This document shows, in pieces, positions 1-9,300 of a stretch of DNA of 64,000 bases. A model generated the notes under the pieces. The model had not been told where the DNA came from. It ran no database searches and worked only from the letters and a program-made list of their open reading frames with translations. Made by a program: the position numbers and the translations under genes. Each line of letters opens with the position of its first letter. Position 1 is the first letter of the stretch. Source of the DNA: Cyanobium sp. Tous-M-B4 (GTDB lineage: Bacteria > Cyanobacteriota > Cyanobacteriia > PCC-6307 > Cyanobiaceae). The stretch is from positions 310,001 through 374,000 of the forward strand of contig NZ_JAGQBA010000003.1 of the NCBI RefSeq assembly GCF_024345395.1. Reading direction: 5' to 3'.

Positions 1-101
1 GAAGGATCGGCGACATGTGAAGGCTCATGAAAACGCCCATGCCCTAAAAGCCGCTTGATAAATAATTAGGCGCTCTATGTGTAGGGCGAGCTTTCAGAGA
101 G

Positions 102-575
102 TTATATGTCTAAAATCTCACCCTTGCTGTTCAAAAAGCCTTCGACATCATCGTCGACGAATGCCGTTATTCCATAGGCTCGACTAAAAAACTTTGTTTG
201 GCCACCTTGAGCTGAAATTGACCATTTGCGACTATTTTCAAGCTCAGGAAGAAATAAATAATCAGCCCCCTTGCCGCCCTTGGCGAAAACCTCAACCTGC
301 AAACCCGTACCGTTTACGACACTAATAATGTCGTCGTCATTGCCACCATGTACCGATATCGAACCAACTTTCCCCGCATAATCAACTTCCCTACGGGTGG
401 GCGCAATTCCAATTATATCATCTCCATCTTTACCCTTAACATTTTTTCGATCACCAGCCACCGCATAGCGTTCAATTTTTTCCCAATCGAATTTATCTTT
501 TGCGCTGGTACCCAGTACAAAAACCTTATTGGACTCATTCTTGATAGTTATCGATCCGATCGAATAGGTTGACAT
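102..575 (-). CDS. RTX-like hypothetical protein
   Basis: A 157-residue protein of unknown function. It carries three spaced, degenerate RTX-type calcium-binding half repeats: GKDGDDIIG (about residues 48-56), HGGNDDDII (76-84) and KGGKGADYLF (99-108). These match the GGxGxDxLx pattern only loosely. No signal peptide or membrane segment is visible. An in-frame ATG lies 57 bases further upstream; I chose the inner ATG because the RTX-like fold seems to begin there. The stretch is clearly less GC-rich than the genes from 0.9 kb on, which suggests recent transfer. Secretion and calcium binding are guesses from the repeats. Confidence 0.55.
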   Translation of the reverse strand: MSTYSIGSITIKNESNKVFVLGTSAKDKFDWEKIERYAVAGDRKNVKGKDGDDIIGIAPTRREVDYAGKVGSISVHGGNDDDIISVVNGTGLQVEVFAKGGKGADYLFLPELENSRKWSISAQGGQTKFFSRAYGITAFVDDDVEGFLNSKGEILDI

Positions 576-632
576 TTTGGCAGCCAATTTATACTTATTC
601 AACATCATCGCACACCAGCCGTCGACAGTCAA

Positions 633-944
633 CGGTCACAATTCCTTATTAGCTGCGCGACTTGGCAAGCAATTGTGCAGCGAGATTAGTCCGCAACCTC
701 GGCATTGATCTAGCCGCCCCTATCAAGCCAGAAGCAGACAAGAGTCATACCCAGAGGACACGAGCTCCTTAAATATTCTTAAATGCAAGGGCTTGTCCCT
801 GAATGATCGGACTGATTGGATATTTGCTTGTAAGCGCCTCGCGGCGGGGTTTTGTGATCCGCCGGCAGCATCAGCCCTGCGCCTCTCCCCCCCCCCGTGG
901 CGACGAAGGCAGACTGAACCCATCTCCCCAGGCCGCGAGCTGCC
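633..944. other. Intergenic region upstream of arsM
   Basis: About 310 bases with no convincing gene. It contains an AT-rich block around 770-790 with a repeated TTAAAT, a short inverted pair AGGG...CCCT near 787-799, and a run of ten C at 887-896. The arsM promoter should lie here, but I could not pick a clear -35/-10 pair. Confidence 0.4.
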
Positions 945-1997
945 ATGCCCACCCAAGCCGCCGTTCAGGCCTATTACGGCCAGGAGCTCACCGGCACGGC
1001 CGACCTCAAAACCAGCGCTTGCTGCGATGCCGACGCGGTGCCGGCCTGGCTGCGGCCGCTGCTGGCCCGGATCCACCCCGATGTGCTGGCGCGCTACTAC
1101 GGCTGCGGCCTGGTGTGCCCGCCCCTGCTGGAGGGCTGCCGCATCCTCGATCTGGGCTGCGGCACGGGCCGCGACGTCTACGCCCTAGCCCAGCTGGTGG
1201 GAGCGAGCGGCTCAGTGGTGGGCGTCGACATGACGCCGGAGCAGCTAGCGGTGGCCCGCGAGCACCTGGACTTTCATGCCGAGCAGTTCGGCTACGCCAA
1301 CGTGTCGTTTCTGGAGGGCACGATCGAAGCTCTCGAGGCCCTGCCCCTGGAGCCCGGCAGTTTCGATGTGGTGGTGAGCAATTGCGTGCTCAACCTCTCC
1401 ACCGATAAAGCGGCTGTGCTGCAAGGGGTGAAAGGGCTGCTCAAACCCGGCGGGGAGCTGTACTTCTCCGATGTGTATGTGGATCGGCGACTGCCGGAAG
1501 CGGTGCGGCGCGATCCAGTGCTCTACGGCGAATGCCTGGGCGGAGCCCTCTACTGGAACGACTTCCTGCGCCTCGCCAAGGGTGCTGGCTTCCCCGACCC
1601 ACGGCTGGTGAGCGACCGCGAGCTCCGGATCACCGAGCCGGCCCTGGCGCCCCTGGTGGGCGAGGCCCGCTTCTATGCCGCCACCTACCGCCTGTTCAAC
1701 ATCGCCGAACTGGAGGATGCCTGCGAAGACCATGGCCAGGCCGTGATCTACCGCGGCACGATCCCCCTCCACCCCAACCGCTTTGACCTCGATGGCCACC
1801 ACGCCATCGAAACCGGCCGGGTGTTTCCGGTTTGCGGCAACAGCTTCCGCATGCTGCAGGCGACGCGATTTGCGCCCCATTTCACGTTCATCGGCGACTT
1901 CAGCCGCCATTACGGCCTGTTCCCCGGCTGCGGCAGCAGCCTGCCCTTCACGGGCAGCGGCTCCGGTGAAGCGACTAACAACGGCAGCTGTTGCTGA
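945..1997 (+). CDS. arsM: Arsenite methyltransferase, AS3MT type
   Basis: SAM-dependent methyltransferase predicted to convert As(III) to mono-, di- and trimethyl arsenicals in the cytoplasm. The SAM-binding motif LDLGCGTGRD is at residues 68-77 and VGVDMT at 92-97. The four cysteines of animal AS3MT all have counterparts: Cys26 (or 27), Cys65, Cys147 in SNCVLNL and Cys197 in YGECLGG. The protein ends in Cys-Cys, as many ArsM proteins end in a Cys-rich tail. Length (350 aa) is normal. Its stop codon overlaps by one base the ATG of the AraC-type gene, so the two are probably co-transcribed. The ATG start lacks a strong ribosome site. Confidence 0.9.
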   Translation: MPTQAAVQAYYGQELTGTADLKTSACCDADAVPAWLRPLLARIHPDVLARYYGCGLVCPPLLEGCRILDLGCGTGRDVYALAQLVGASGSVVGVDMTPEQLAVAREHLDFHAEQFGYANVSFLEGTIEALEALPLEPGSFDVVVSNCVLNLSTDKAAVLQGVKGLLKPGGELYFSDVYVDRRLPEAVRRDPVLYGECLGGALYWNDFLRLAKGAGFPDPRLVSDRELRITEPALAPLVGEARFYAATYRLFNIAELEDACEDHGQAVIYRGTIPLHPNRFDLDGHHAIETGRVFPVCGNSFRMLQATRFAPHFTFIGDFSRHYGLFPGCGSSLPFTGSGSGEATNNGSCC

Positions 1998-2950
1998 TGA
2001 AAGACGCCCTGCTGGCACCGCTGTTTTCGGGACCGGCTATCACGCCGGTGCTCGACAGCCACGACTTCGACCAATGGCGGCAGGTGATCGAAGGCACCCT
2101 CGGGGACCATCGCAGCACCCTGCGCTCACCGTCCTGCAGCTTCCGCACCCGCGTCGCCATCGGCCAGGCGGGCCCCCTGCAAGTGCTGCACCTTCAGGGC
2201 CAGGGACAGGTGGAGCTGCAACGCATCCAGGACGCCAACAAGGCGGTGATGTGGTTGCCGCTCCAGGGTTGGAGCCAGGAACAGATCAACGGCCGCTGGG
2301 AGACTGCTGAGCCCGGCGAAGCCCTGCTGATGCGGCCGGGCGATCGGCTGGAAGGCATCACGAGCCTGCGGCTGGAAGGGCTCTCGATCGTGCTGCCCCC
2401 CGACCACCTCCACTCCAACTCACCCGCCCGTATCGGGGCCGGACGTCACAACCGGGCCCTGGTGAAGGCCGCCCTGGGCTTTGCCGAGGCCGTGGCCATG
2501 GGCCGCGCCGGAGCGGAGCACGCCGCCCTGGCGCTGCTGGATGCGCTCCAGAGCTGGGAGCTCCAAACCGCCCTCCTGCAGGGCCAACCCCGGGAGCGCA
2601 TCACCACGGTGCGGCGACGGGCCTATGTGGAGCAGGCCAGCCAATGGATGGGCCTCCACCTGCACGAGGCCATCGACATCCGCCGAATCAGCACGGCGAT
2701 GGGCGTGTCGACCCGAACGCTGCAATACGCCTTCCTGGATGATCGGGGCCATTCGCCCATGGCGGAACTAAAGCGGCTGCGCCTGCGGCGACTGCGCCAG
2801 CTGTTGCTCGATCCCGAGCAGCGCCAGCACTCCACCGCCGAGCTGATGGTGGGCACCGGCTTGCTGGCCTGCGGAGCCACGGCCGCCGATTACCGCCGTT
2901 ACTGCGGGGAATCGCCGCGCGAAACCCGCCAGCAGTCCCAGAACAGGTGA
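1997..2950 (+). CDS. AraC-family transcriptional regulator
   Basis: A 317-residue protein with a C-terminal AraC/XylS double HTH over about residues 215-300 (IRRISTAMGVSTRTLQYAF is the first helix pair) and an N-terminal sensor-like domain of about 180 residues with no clear family. The first in-frame codon is TTG at 1991, but ATG at 1997 overlaps the arsM stop as TGATG and is the better start by translational coupling. Being joined to arsM suggests it controls arsenic methylation or responds to a linked signal, although arsenic genes are more usually under ArsR. The ligand is unknown. Confidence 0.8.
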   Translation: MKDALLAPLFSGPAITPVLDSHDFDQWRQVIEGTLGDHRSTLRSPSCSFRTRVAIGQAGPLQVLHLQGQGQVELQRIQDANKAVMWLPLQGWSQEQINGRWETAEPGEALLMRPGDRLEGITSLRLEGLSIVLPPDHLHSNSPARIGAGRHNRALVKAALGFAEAVAMGRAGAEHAALALLDALQSWELQTALLQGQPRERITTVRRRAYVEQASQWMGLHLHEAIDIRRISTAMGVSTRTLQYAFLDDRGHSPMAELKRLRLRRLRQLLLDPEQRQHSTAELMVGTGLLACGATAADYRRYCGESPRETRQQSQNR

Positions 2951-3030
2951 TCCACGGGGCTGGGCTGGAGCGGCCGGCCCACGTTGAACTGCTGCCGCAC
3001 CTCCGATAACGGCAAGGGGGCCAGGGCAAG

Positions 3031-3678
3031 GTGAAAGCGCTGGCACTCCAACCCGACGCCAGCGTGAGGGTGGAACTTCAGGTAGCGGAGCGCTACGCCG
3101 ATCTGATCGGGCCCCGAAGTGTGACCAGCCAAGGCCAAGAAGGCTTCGTGGGCGATCAATTCGTGGTGATCAGCCCCGATCCCCAAGGCCCATCCAAGCG
3201 GGCCAAAGCCGGCAAGCGCAGCCTGCCCTACGAAGAGCCCATCGCGATCAGCAGCGTGATCAATCAGCTAGCGCAGACCCAACTGCTGCTGCAGGCCACC
3301 TTGCGCAACACCACCGCCCTCACCGCCGAAGACATCCCTCGCGTGATGGGAGACATGCGCCGCACGCTGCAGGATGCCGGCCGACTGGCCTCCACCTTGG
3401 ATCGCGCAGCGGCCTCCACCGCACCACAGCTACGCCACACACTCCAGCAGGTGGAACGCACGGGCTCCAGCGCGGCCCAAACAGCCACTGAGGCGCAACG
3501 CCTCTTCGCTGGCAGCAGGCCGGCCCTGATCAGCACCCTCGAGGAGCTGCAGCGGGTGAGCACGCTGAGCTGGCGTCTGCTGGAAGGGTTGGTCGGACTA
3601 ACAGGGATCGGAGCCGCCAGCGGCAGCAACTCCCCTCAACCATCCGCGACGTCACCGCCAGCAAGACCCGCCCCATAA
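3031..3678 (+). pseudogene. Truncated MlaD/Mce-family protein
   Basis: The reading frame (GTG start, 215 codons) begins in the middle of an MCE/MlaD domain: V-x-V-x-L-x-V followed by SQGQEGFVGDQFVVISPD is the second half of that domain. After it come about 130 residues of amphipathic helices and a Pro/Ser-rich tail, as in cyanobacterial MlaD-like subunits of lipid ABC transporters. The N-terminal membrane anchor and first half of the domain are absent, and an in-frame TAA lies at 3007-3009. No transporter ATPase or permease partner is nearby. It is best read as a 5'-truncated remnant; a short expressed protein from the GTG is possible. Confidence 0.6.
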
Positions 3679-3780
3679 GCCAGAGGTTCGGCCAAGGACA
3701 TCAACCAGTACTGGCTACGCCAGCGAGAAGCTTGTAGTTGACCTGAAAGCTGCCCTCAGTGAGGTGGGCGGTACTGTCCC

Positions 3781-3900
3781 CTAATAGATCAGGATGCTGC
3801 GCAGGAGAGTCGTTTCGACGAGTTCGAAACGGTCGTGCCCCATTAAGCCCACGGGCAAATGACGCGATCTGTAGCGCAGCTGCGGCAAACCGCCTACCAA
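3781..3900 (-). pseudogene. Fragment of a PliI-like lysozyme inhibitor gene
   Basis: On the minus strand this stretch encodes GLMGHDRFELVETTLL followed by RSILIY and a stop. It matches residues of the intact gene at 4995-5558 (GYMGHDQFNVVETTLV) at about 15 of 22 positions. The weaker match LPQL...HLPVG extends upstream of it. The signal peptide, the N-terminal domain and the C-terminal beta strands are missing, so this is a leftover 3' fragment. It lies in opposite orientation to the intact copy, with the cyclase-like and HTH genes between them. Confidence 0.6.
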
Positions 3901-3924
3901 TGGTGCTGACACCACCAGCACGCC

Positions 3925-4575
3925 GTGCCGCTGCTTCACGACGCCGACATCATCCTGCTGCTCTCCGTGGACGTCGTGGGCAGCACCGCCTTCAAATCCC
4001 GCCATCCCTCGGTCGGGATGGAACCGGGGTGGGTGCCGGCCATGCAGCACTTTTACAGCCACACCATCCGCACCGTGATGCGGAAGCTCAATGCCGTGCG
4101 CTCAGCGCGATCTGGCTTTCGTGGCCGTGGCCCGATGCCACGTCTCAGCGTCCACAAAGTGATTGGAGACGAAGTTCTCTTTGCCTGCTCACCGCAGACC
4201 CCCCTGGATTTCGCCGACAGCCTTGAGCTGTTCACCAACTTGGTCGCAGAGCTGAACGAGGAGTACACCAGGGGTTACGGCTTCGGTATTCACTCCGCTG
4301 CCTGGGCAGCGACTCTGTTGTCCCGGAATCGCGCGCTCCGCATCGAGGAATTGGACACCCCGGAAGATCCTTACTACGAGTTCGTGGGTCCCGACATCGA
4401 CCTTGGTTTCCGGCTGATCAAACATTGCCCAGTGGGTCGGGTCATCGTTCCCGGCGACCTACCGGTGATGCTGAATGGCTACGGCCTCATGTTTGAGCAG
4501 ATCGGCACCGCCAGCCTGCAGGGGGTGACCTTAGATCCTTACCCGGTGTTGCTGACCCGTAGCGGGAAAATCTGA
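3925..4575 (+). CDS. Class III nucleotide cyclase-like protein
   Basis: A 216-residue stand-alone protein resembling the catalytic domain of class III adenylate/guanylate cyclases. Metal-binding Asp16 lies in SVDVVGST, followed by KVIGDEVLF with Lys78 and Asp82, and IDLGFR with Asp159 and Arg163 in place of the usual NxxxR motif. There is no membrane segment or sensor domain. The start is GTG; an in-frame stop at 3907-3909 leaves no room upstream and no ATG precedes the domain. The IDLGFR variant recalls cyclase-like proteins I associate with phage-defence loci, but no effector gene is next to it. Activity and product nucleotide are unknown. Confidence 0.6.
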   Translation: MPLLHDADIILLLSVDVVGSTAFKSRHPSVGMEPGWVPAMQHFYSHTIRTVMRKLNAVRSARSGFRGRGPMPRLSVHKVIGDEVLFACSPQTPLDFADSLELFTNLVAELNEEYTRGYGFGIHSAAWAATLLSRNRALRIEELDTPEDPYYEFVGPDIDLGFRLIKHCPVGRVIVPGDLPVMLNGYGLMFEQIGTASLQGVTLDPYPVLLTRSGKI

Positions 4576-4622
4576 AGAGCTGGAGCTGGTGGAGACGGTG
4601 CAAGAGTGAAGGCCAACTCAGA

Positions 4623-4901
4623 GTGTTCTACGCCGATCCGCTCGGCGTTGAGGCCTTACGCGCCACCAGTCGGGGGGAAGGCCCACCGCCACAAGAGGCT
4701 CTCTCGCAGCGGGAGGAAGAGGTGCTGCAACTGGTCACCCGTGGCTACACGAACAAGGAAATGGCCGAGGCCCTGTTTGTCTCTGCCGAGACGATCAAAA
4801 CGCACGTCACCAACATTCTCGGCAAACTGCAGGCCCGCGATCGCACCCATGCCGCCGTGATCGGTATTCGGCTAGGGCTGGTGAGTTGGGAGCCGGCATA
4901 G
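4623..4901 (+). CDS. LuxR/NarL-type HTH protein without receiver domain
   Basis: A 92-residue protein that is nearly all GerE/LuxR-type DNA-binding domain: LSQREEEVLQLVTRGYTNKE at about 27-46 and AETIKTHVTNILGKL at about 55-69. The first 20 residues (PLGVEAL) resemble the linker that normally follows a response-regulator receiver domain, but the preceding bases hold no receiver. It may be the surviving 3' end of a NarL-type regulator or a true single-domain regulator. The start is GTG at 4623. It follows the cyclase-like gene after 47 bases on the same strand, so it may be co-transcribed. Confidence 0.6.
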   Translation: MFYADPLGVEALRATSRGEGPPPQEALSQREEEVLQLVTRGYTNKEMAEALFVSAETIKTHVTNILGKLQARDRTHAAVIGIRLGLVSWEPA

Positions 4902-4994
4902 CCCACCCAGCTGCAGGGTTGTGGCAAATCGCCCGAATGGGGGATGCACCACCGGCTCCTGCCCGCGATGCTGAAGGGGTCTGCTCAACCGGCC

Positions 4995-5558
4995 ATGGCC
5001 CCAGCATTTCGTGTTTTGCCCCTGGTGCTGCTTGGGGGCCTGAGCAGCGCCGCGCTCGCGGCCACGCCCGCCACCACCCTCAGCCTGCAGGGCGTGAGCT
5101 TTCAGGTAAAGACGACTGGGCAGGGGTCAGTGCGGCAGCTGGTGGTGAAGGCACAAGAAAACGGCCATGCCTACCCAGCGGTGAAGCAGGAGTTACTCGG
5201 CTCCCTCAGCGGCAGTGAGGTGGAAGACCTCAACAGCGATGGCCGGCCCGAGCTGGTGCTGTTTGTCACGAGCGCCGGCAGCGGCAGCTATGGCTCGGTG
5301 CTGGCCTGGAGTGCCAGCAAGGGCCACACCCTGCTGCCAATCACCATGCCGGACCTAAGCGGCAAGTTGGCCCAGGGCTACATGGGCCACGATCAATTCA
5401 ATGTGGTGGAAACCACGCTGGTGCGGCGCTTCCCGATCTATCGCGCGGGCGACAGGAATGCCAAGCCCACAGGCGGCACCCGCCAGATCAACTACAAAAT
5501 GGTGCCCGCTGAGGCGGGCTTCCAGTTCAAGCCAGTGAGCAACACCACCTTCCAGTGA
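4995..5558 (+). CDS. PliI-like periplasmic lysozyme inhibitor
   Basis: A 187-residue exported protein. From the ATG at 4995 it has a clear signal peptide (FRVLPLVLLGGLSSAALA); an earlier in-frame ATG would put 17 extra residues before it. The mature part shows the beta-rich pattern I recognise from the PliI family (inhibitors of invertebrate-type lysozyme): DLNSDGRPELVLFVTSAGSG, then GYMGHDQFNVVETTLVRRFP and a Gly-rich C-terminal strand with PTGGTR. Family members act in the periplasm and protect peptidoglycan. The assignment rests on remembered motifs and was not searched. A broken copy lies at 3781-3900. Confidence 0.6.
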   Translation: MAPAFRVLPLVLLGGLSSAALAATPATTLSLQGVSFQVKTTGQGSVRQLVVKAQENGHAYPAVKQELLGSLSGSEVEDLNSDGRPELVLFVTSAGSGSYGSVLAWSASKGHTLLPITMPDLSGKLAQGYMGHDQFNVVETTLVRRFPIYRAGDRNAKPTGGTRQINYKMVPAEAGFQFKPVSNTTFQ

Positions 5559-5616
5559 GGTGTTGATCCCCAAGGGCTAGCTGAACAGCTCCAGCAAAGA
5601 CTCCATTGCGATAGCC

Positions 5617-6009
5617 ATGACGCTGCTGAACCACCTTGCCGCCGCTGGCCTGATCTGCGGCGGCCTGATGCTGCCGGCCCAGGCCTACGACCTGCAATAC
5701 CGCCAGAACGGCACCACCTTCACGGCGCCGCAGCTAATGGAGATCTTCAATGGCAGCTTGCCGGCGCAATACGACCAGCGCTGGACCACCTACCTCCTGC
5801 TCGACGCGCACGCCAACAAAAACCTGGTGGCGATCACCCTGGGTCTGAGCCCACGCGTGGGCCAAAGCCAGGCACTGCTGCCAGTGGCAACGTTCAGCGT
5901 GATCGAGCCCCTGCCGCGCACCGCGGCGCAATGGCAACAGCTGTTGGGAGGTGTGGCGAGCCAATACGCCCGGCTCATGCTCGACAACCACAGCCAGATC
6001 AAACCATGA
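5617..6009 (+). CDS. Secreted hypothetical protein
   Basis: A 130-residue protein with an N-terminal signal peptide (LAAAGLICGGLMLPAQA, cleavage likely after residue 23). No family is recognised. The mature part contains RWTTYLLLDAHANKNLVAIT and a C-terminal helix, with no Cys. It lies 58 bases after the PliI-like gene on the same strand, so both exported proteins could belong to one transcript. Confidence 0.6.
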   Translation: MTLLNHLAAAGLICGGLMLPAQAYDLQYRQNGTTFTAPQLMEIFNGSLPAQYDQRWTTYLLLDAHANKNLVAITLGLSPRVGQSQALLPVATFSVIEPLPRTAAQWQQLLGGVASQYARLMLDNHSQIKP

Positions 6010-6370
6010 TCTGAACTACAGCCGGTATAGCCAGAAGCAGGTAAAGGGCATGCCATTACTGGGGCATAGAGAGTATGGGGAACTGCTGCGCCGATTGCCG
6101 ATCAGGGCGACAAACCCTCCAGACCCAGCGTGTCAGCATGAAAGTATTGCTTTATGACGGAAGCCGAGCTGCAGCGATAGCGCGGTGAAGGCCCAAGAAG
6201 AACGCTGAGAGACCTTCTTTATCAGAAACCCTTGACAAAAGCAGGCAAACAGAATTGGTCCAACAAGACTTGCGCATAAATGACATTGACGCGGGGCAGC
6301 ACATCTACTTGACAAAGGCTCGCATTTTCTGTAAAATACATCAAATATTCTCATCAAAGGCGGCGCCAAA
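6010..6370. other. Intergenic region before the autotransporter gene
   Basis: About 360 bases without a convincing gene. Base composition falls toward the right. It holds the promoter at 6309-6337 and a second TTGACA at 6232-6237 with no matching -10 at the right distance. A short open frame near 6050-6157 shows no codon pattern or domain. Confidence 0.5.
6309..6337 (+). promoter_or_regulatory. Sigma-70-type promoter for the autotransporter gene
   Basis: A perfect -35 hexamer TTGACA (6309-6314) is followed after 17 bases by TAAAAT (6332-6337). Transcription should start near 6344, giving a short leader before the ATG at 6371. A weak AAGG lies about 12 bases before that ATG. This is the cleanest promoter seen in the window. 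Confidence 0.65.
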
Positions 6371-9300
6371 ATGCTCTCCCGCGGCAAATGCTTATCTATA
6401 ATTATTACTGCAGCAGTCGGAAGCCCGCTAAGGGCGGCGGCCCAGGCGTTTCCAGTCACTCAGCCCACGACTGTCTACTCCGGCGGATATACCTACACCC
6501 TATCTTCTGATCTCGGCCCAATTAACAAGATCTGGGAAGGACGTGTCCAAAATTCGTCGTGGTTTAAAGATTTCAACCTGGCAAGAGAGATCAGTCTTGC
6601 GGCAGGCCTGTCAGTAGGTCGAGATGATCGCCCGAATATAGACGAGGGACCTTGGTTTATTTGGAACTATGGCCCCGGGGTTCTCTCGTCAGAAATCGTT
6701 GCGGAGCACTGCTCCTTCTTGCAAACTAAAATTATTAATGACACTCGCGTAAAATGCGTTACCGCAACATCTTACCAAGGCCAGCTGTATGCCTACGAGT
6801 CCCAGCCTAGAACTCGCACAACAATTGCGTCGAGTGGCAACGCCATAGGAGGTACGGGTGTAAACCTGACAAGCAATCTAGGAAGCAAACTACTGCCTGA
6901 GTTTACGGGCGGCACGCTTACGGTTTCAGGCAGCGGTCCGATCAGCGTTACCAATAATTTTACCCTTGATGCTTCAGTAAAAAATGCTATAGATGCTGCT
7001 GGCAGTAGCGCAATATTTAGCGGAGTATTTAGCGACAAAGCGGGCACCATTGGCCGCATCACATTCACAAACAGCACTCCATCCAGCAGTCCTGTTATCA
7101 CGCTCACCGGGAAAAGCACCTATAGCGGTGTAACCCAAATTACTGGCGGAACAATTCTTCGGCTAGGGACAGAAAATGCTCTGCCAGTAACATCAAGACT
7201 AATCAACTCAACACGCAACAGCAGCGCGAGCGCCTTGGAGCTCAACAACTTCAATCAGACCTTGACGGCAATCTCGGGTTTTGGCCGCATCAGCCTGGGA
7301 ACAGCAACGTTAACGATTAATGGACCAGCAGGGGTGGAAACAGCTTGGCTTGGTTCCATTGATGGCACAGGTAGCTTGATTAAAGATGGGGCCTCCAGGC
7401 AGTCGTTAAGCGGAAACCTTACTTATACCGGTCCCACGGAAGTAAAGGCGGGAAATCTAGGAATTAATCGCTCAAGCAATTCTCCGGTGACTGTTGGAAG
7501 CTTGGGAACACTTTCCGGTATTGGAACTATTAATGCTTCTGTGTTCAATAACGGCACCGTGGAGCCTGGGGGATTCACCGGAGGGCGTTCCAGTCTTGGC
7601 ACCCTTACCATTAACAATGGGTTATTCACCCAGGCGAATACTGGGACCTTGGCTCTAGAAATTAACGGCACCACCTCGGATCTATTGCGGTTTACGGGAT
7701 CGGGGAAGGTGTCTGATTTGGCTGGCACTGTCAAGATTTCGGGCAATCCAACCCCTGGGCTTGTTTATACAGGGATCTCGGGGCCGACGGCTTATTCAGG
7801 GGCAAGCGTAGCTAATTCTGATACATCAAGCGTGGTGATCGCATCTGGCTATAAGTTTTGCCGGGAAGATGATGCTTGCTTCAAGAGTCTGAACGGATCG
7901 CCGAGTGTTGATGCCACGAAGCTCCAGTTTGGTTGGGCATCACTCGACACCACAGCCGCAATAGTTCCTGTCAAAGATGTGACTCCTCAGCAAGCAATCA
8001 CCTTCGCAAAGAATAAAGGTGGTCCCATCACCAAGCTGATCACTGATCCGGTGCCTGCTCCCGCGCCTGATCCCAAACCCGGTCCCAATCCTGATCCCAA
8101 GCCAGGTGCCAGGACCCTGATGGGAACTTGTCTTGCCAATACCAACGATCCATCTGGTTGCAATACCGCCTTGCAACCAGGTCAGCCCACGCAGCCAGTT
8201 TCTCCGAACCTGGTGACTGTGGCTAAAGGGTTTGATGGTGGAAACGCCGCCATTGCTTCTGTTGTGAACTCCGGCGTGAGCGGTGGCTCCTCGATTGCAG
8301 CGGCCACAGGTACTCCCACGGGCTACACAACCAAGCAGGCAAAAGCGGCTGGTCTTCCCTCGGACTTCGTGACGGTGCTCAGCGCTGTCAACAGCCTCCC
8401 CACCCGCTCAGCAGTGATCAGCTCGCACCACCAAGTGACGGCTGAACCCTATGCCTCGATGCAGTCGGTGGCTCTCGAGGCGATGGAGCAGTTCCGCTTC
8501 AATGCAATTGCTCTTTCAAGGGGCGATAAGGCGATACGATTGTTCACAGAGGCAGACGCGTGCAAGCTGGATGACGGGAGCTTGATCCCCGCCAGTAGTG
8601 AACAGCGGCCTACTGATTGCAAACCCCAAAAGGTCTCACAGGCATCGCGCTGGTCGCTGCTGATCGATGCCACTAACACTCAAGCCAACCTCGACGGCAC
8701 CAACGATTTGGCCTCGCTGGACTACAACATCTTTCAGAGCACCTATGGCCTGCAGTACGACGCCTCACGCCAGTGGAGCATCGGTGGCGCGTTCGGATAC
8801 GGCCAGGCCAACCTTTACAACTACGAATACGCCAACAGCACAATCGACTCCAGCACCTACAGCGGTGGCGTCTGGGCGATCTACCGACCAAGGGATGCTT
8901 GGAAGATCACTGGCCTGCTGGGCTACATGAACCTTCAGTACGACTCCAGCCGGCAGATTGATTTCGGCGGCCTGAACCGCAACGCCCGGGCTACCTGGAG
9001 CGGTAATGGCTTCACCTCAGCCCTGGAGGTGCAGTACGACTGGATCCTCAGCGCCAACAAGGCTGATCGCAACGCTGTTCGGCTCAAACCCAACACCTAC
9101 CTCTCCTACAGCCTGCACAATCAAGGTGACATCACCGAATCCGGTGCTGACTCGCTCAACCTGGCGATTGATGGCCATACGGCTGACTCCTTGGTCTATG
9201 GCATCGGCTTCACCCTGGAAACTCCGTTGCAGCTAGCACGCAGCACCCGTCTGATACCCCGGCTGTCAGTGGGATACGAGCACGACTTCAACGGTGACAG

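Noticed and set aside
2-58. Possible 3' end of a gene entering from the left edge, 18 codons before a TGA on the plus strand.
   Set aside because: Too short to identify; any random frame could give this length.
1245-2018. 257-codon open frame on the minus strand opposite arsM.
   Set aside because: Lies fully antisense to a clear arsM; long frames are expected opposite GC-rich codons, and no domain is visible.
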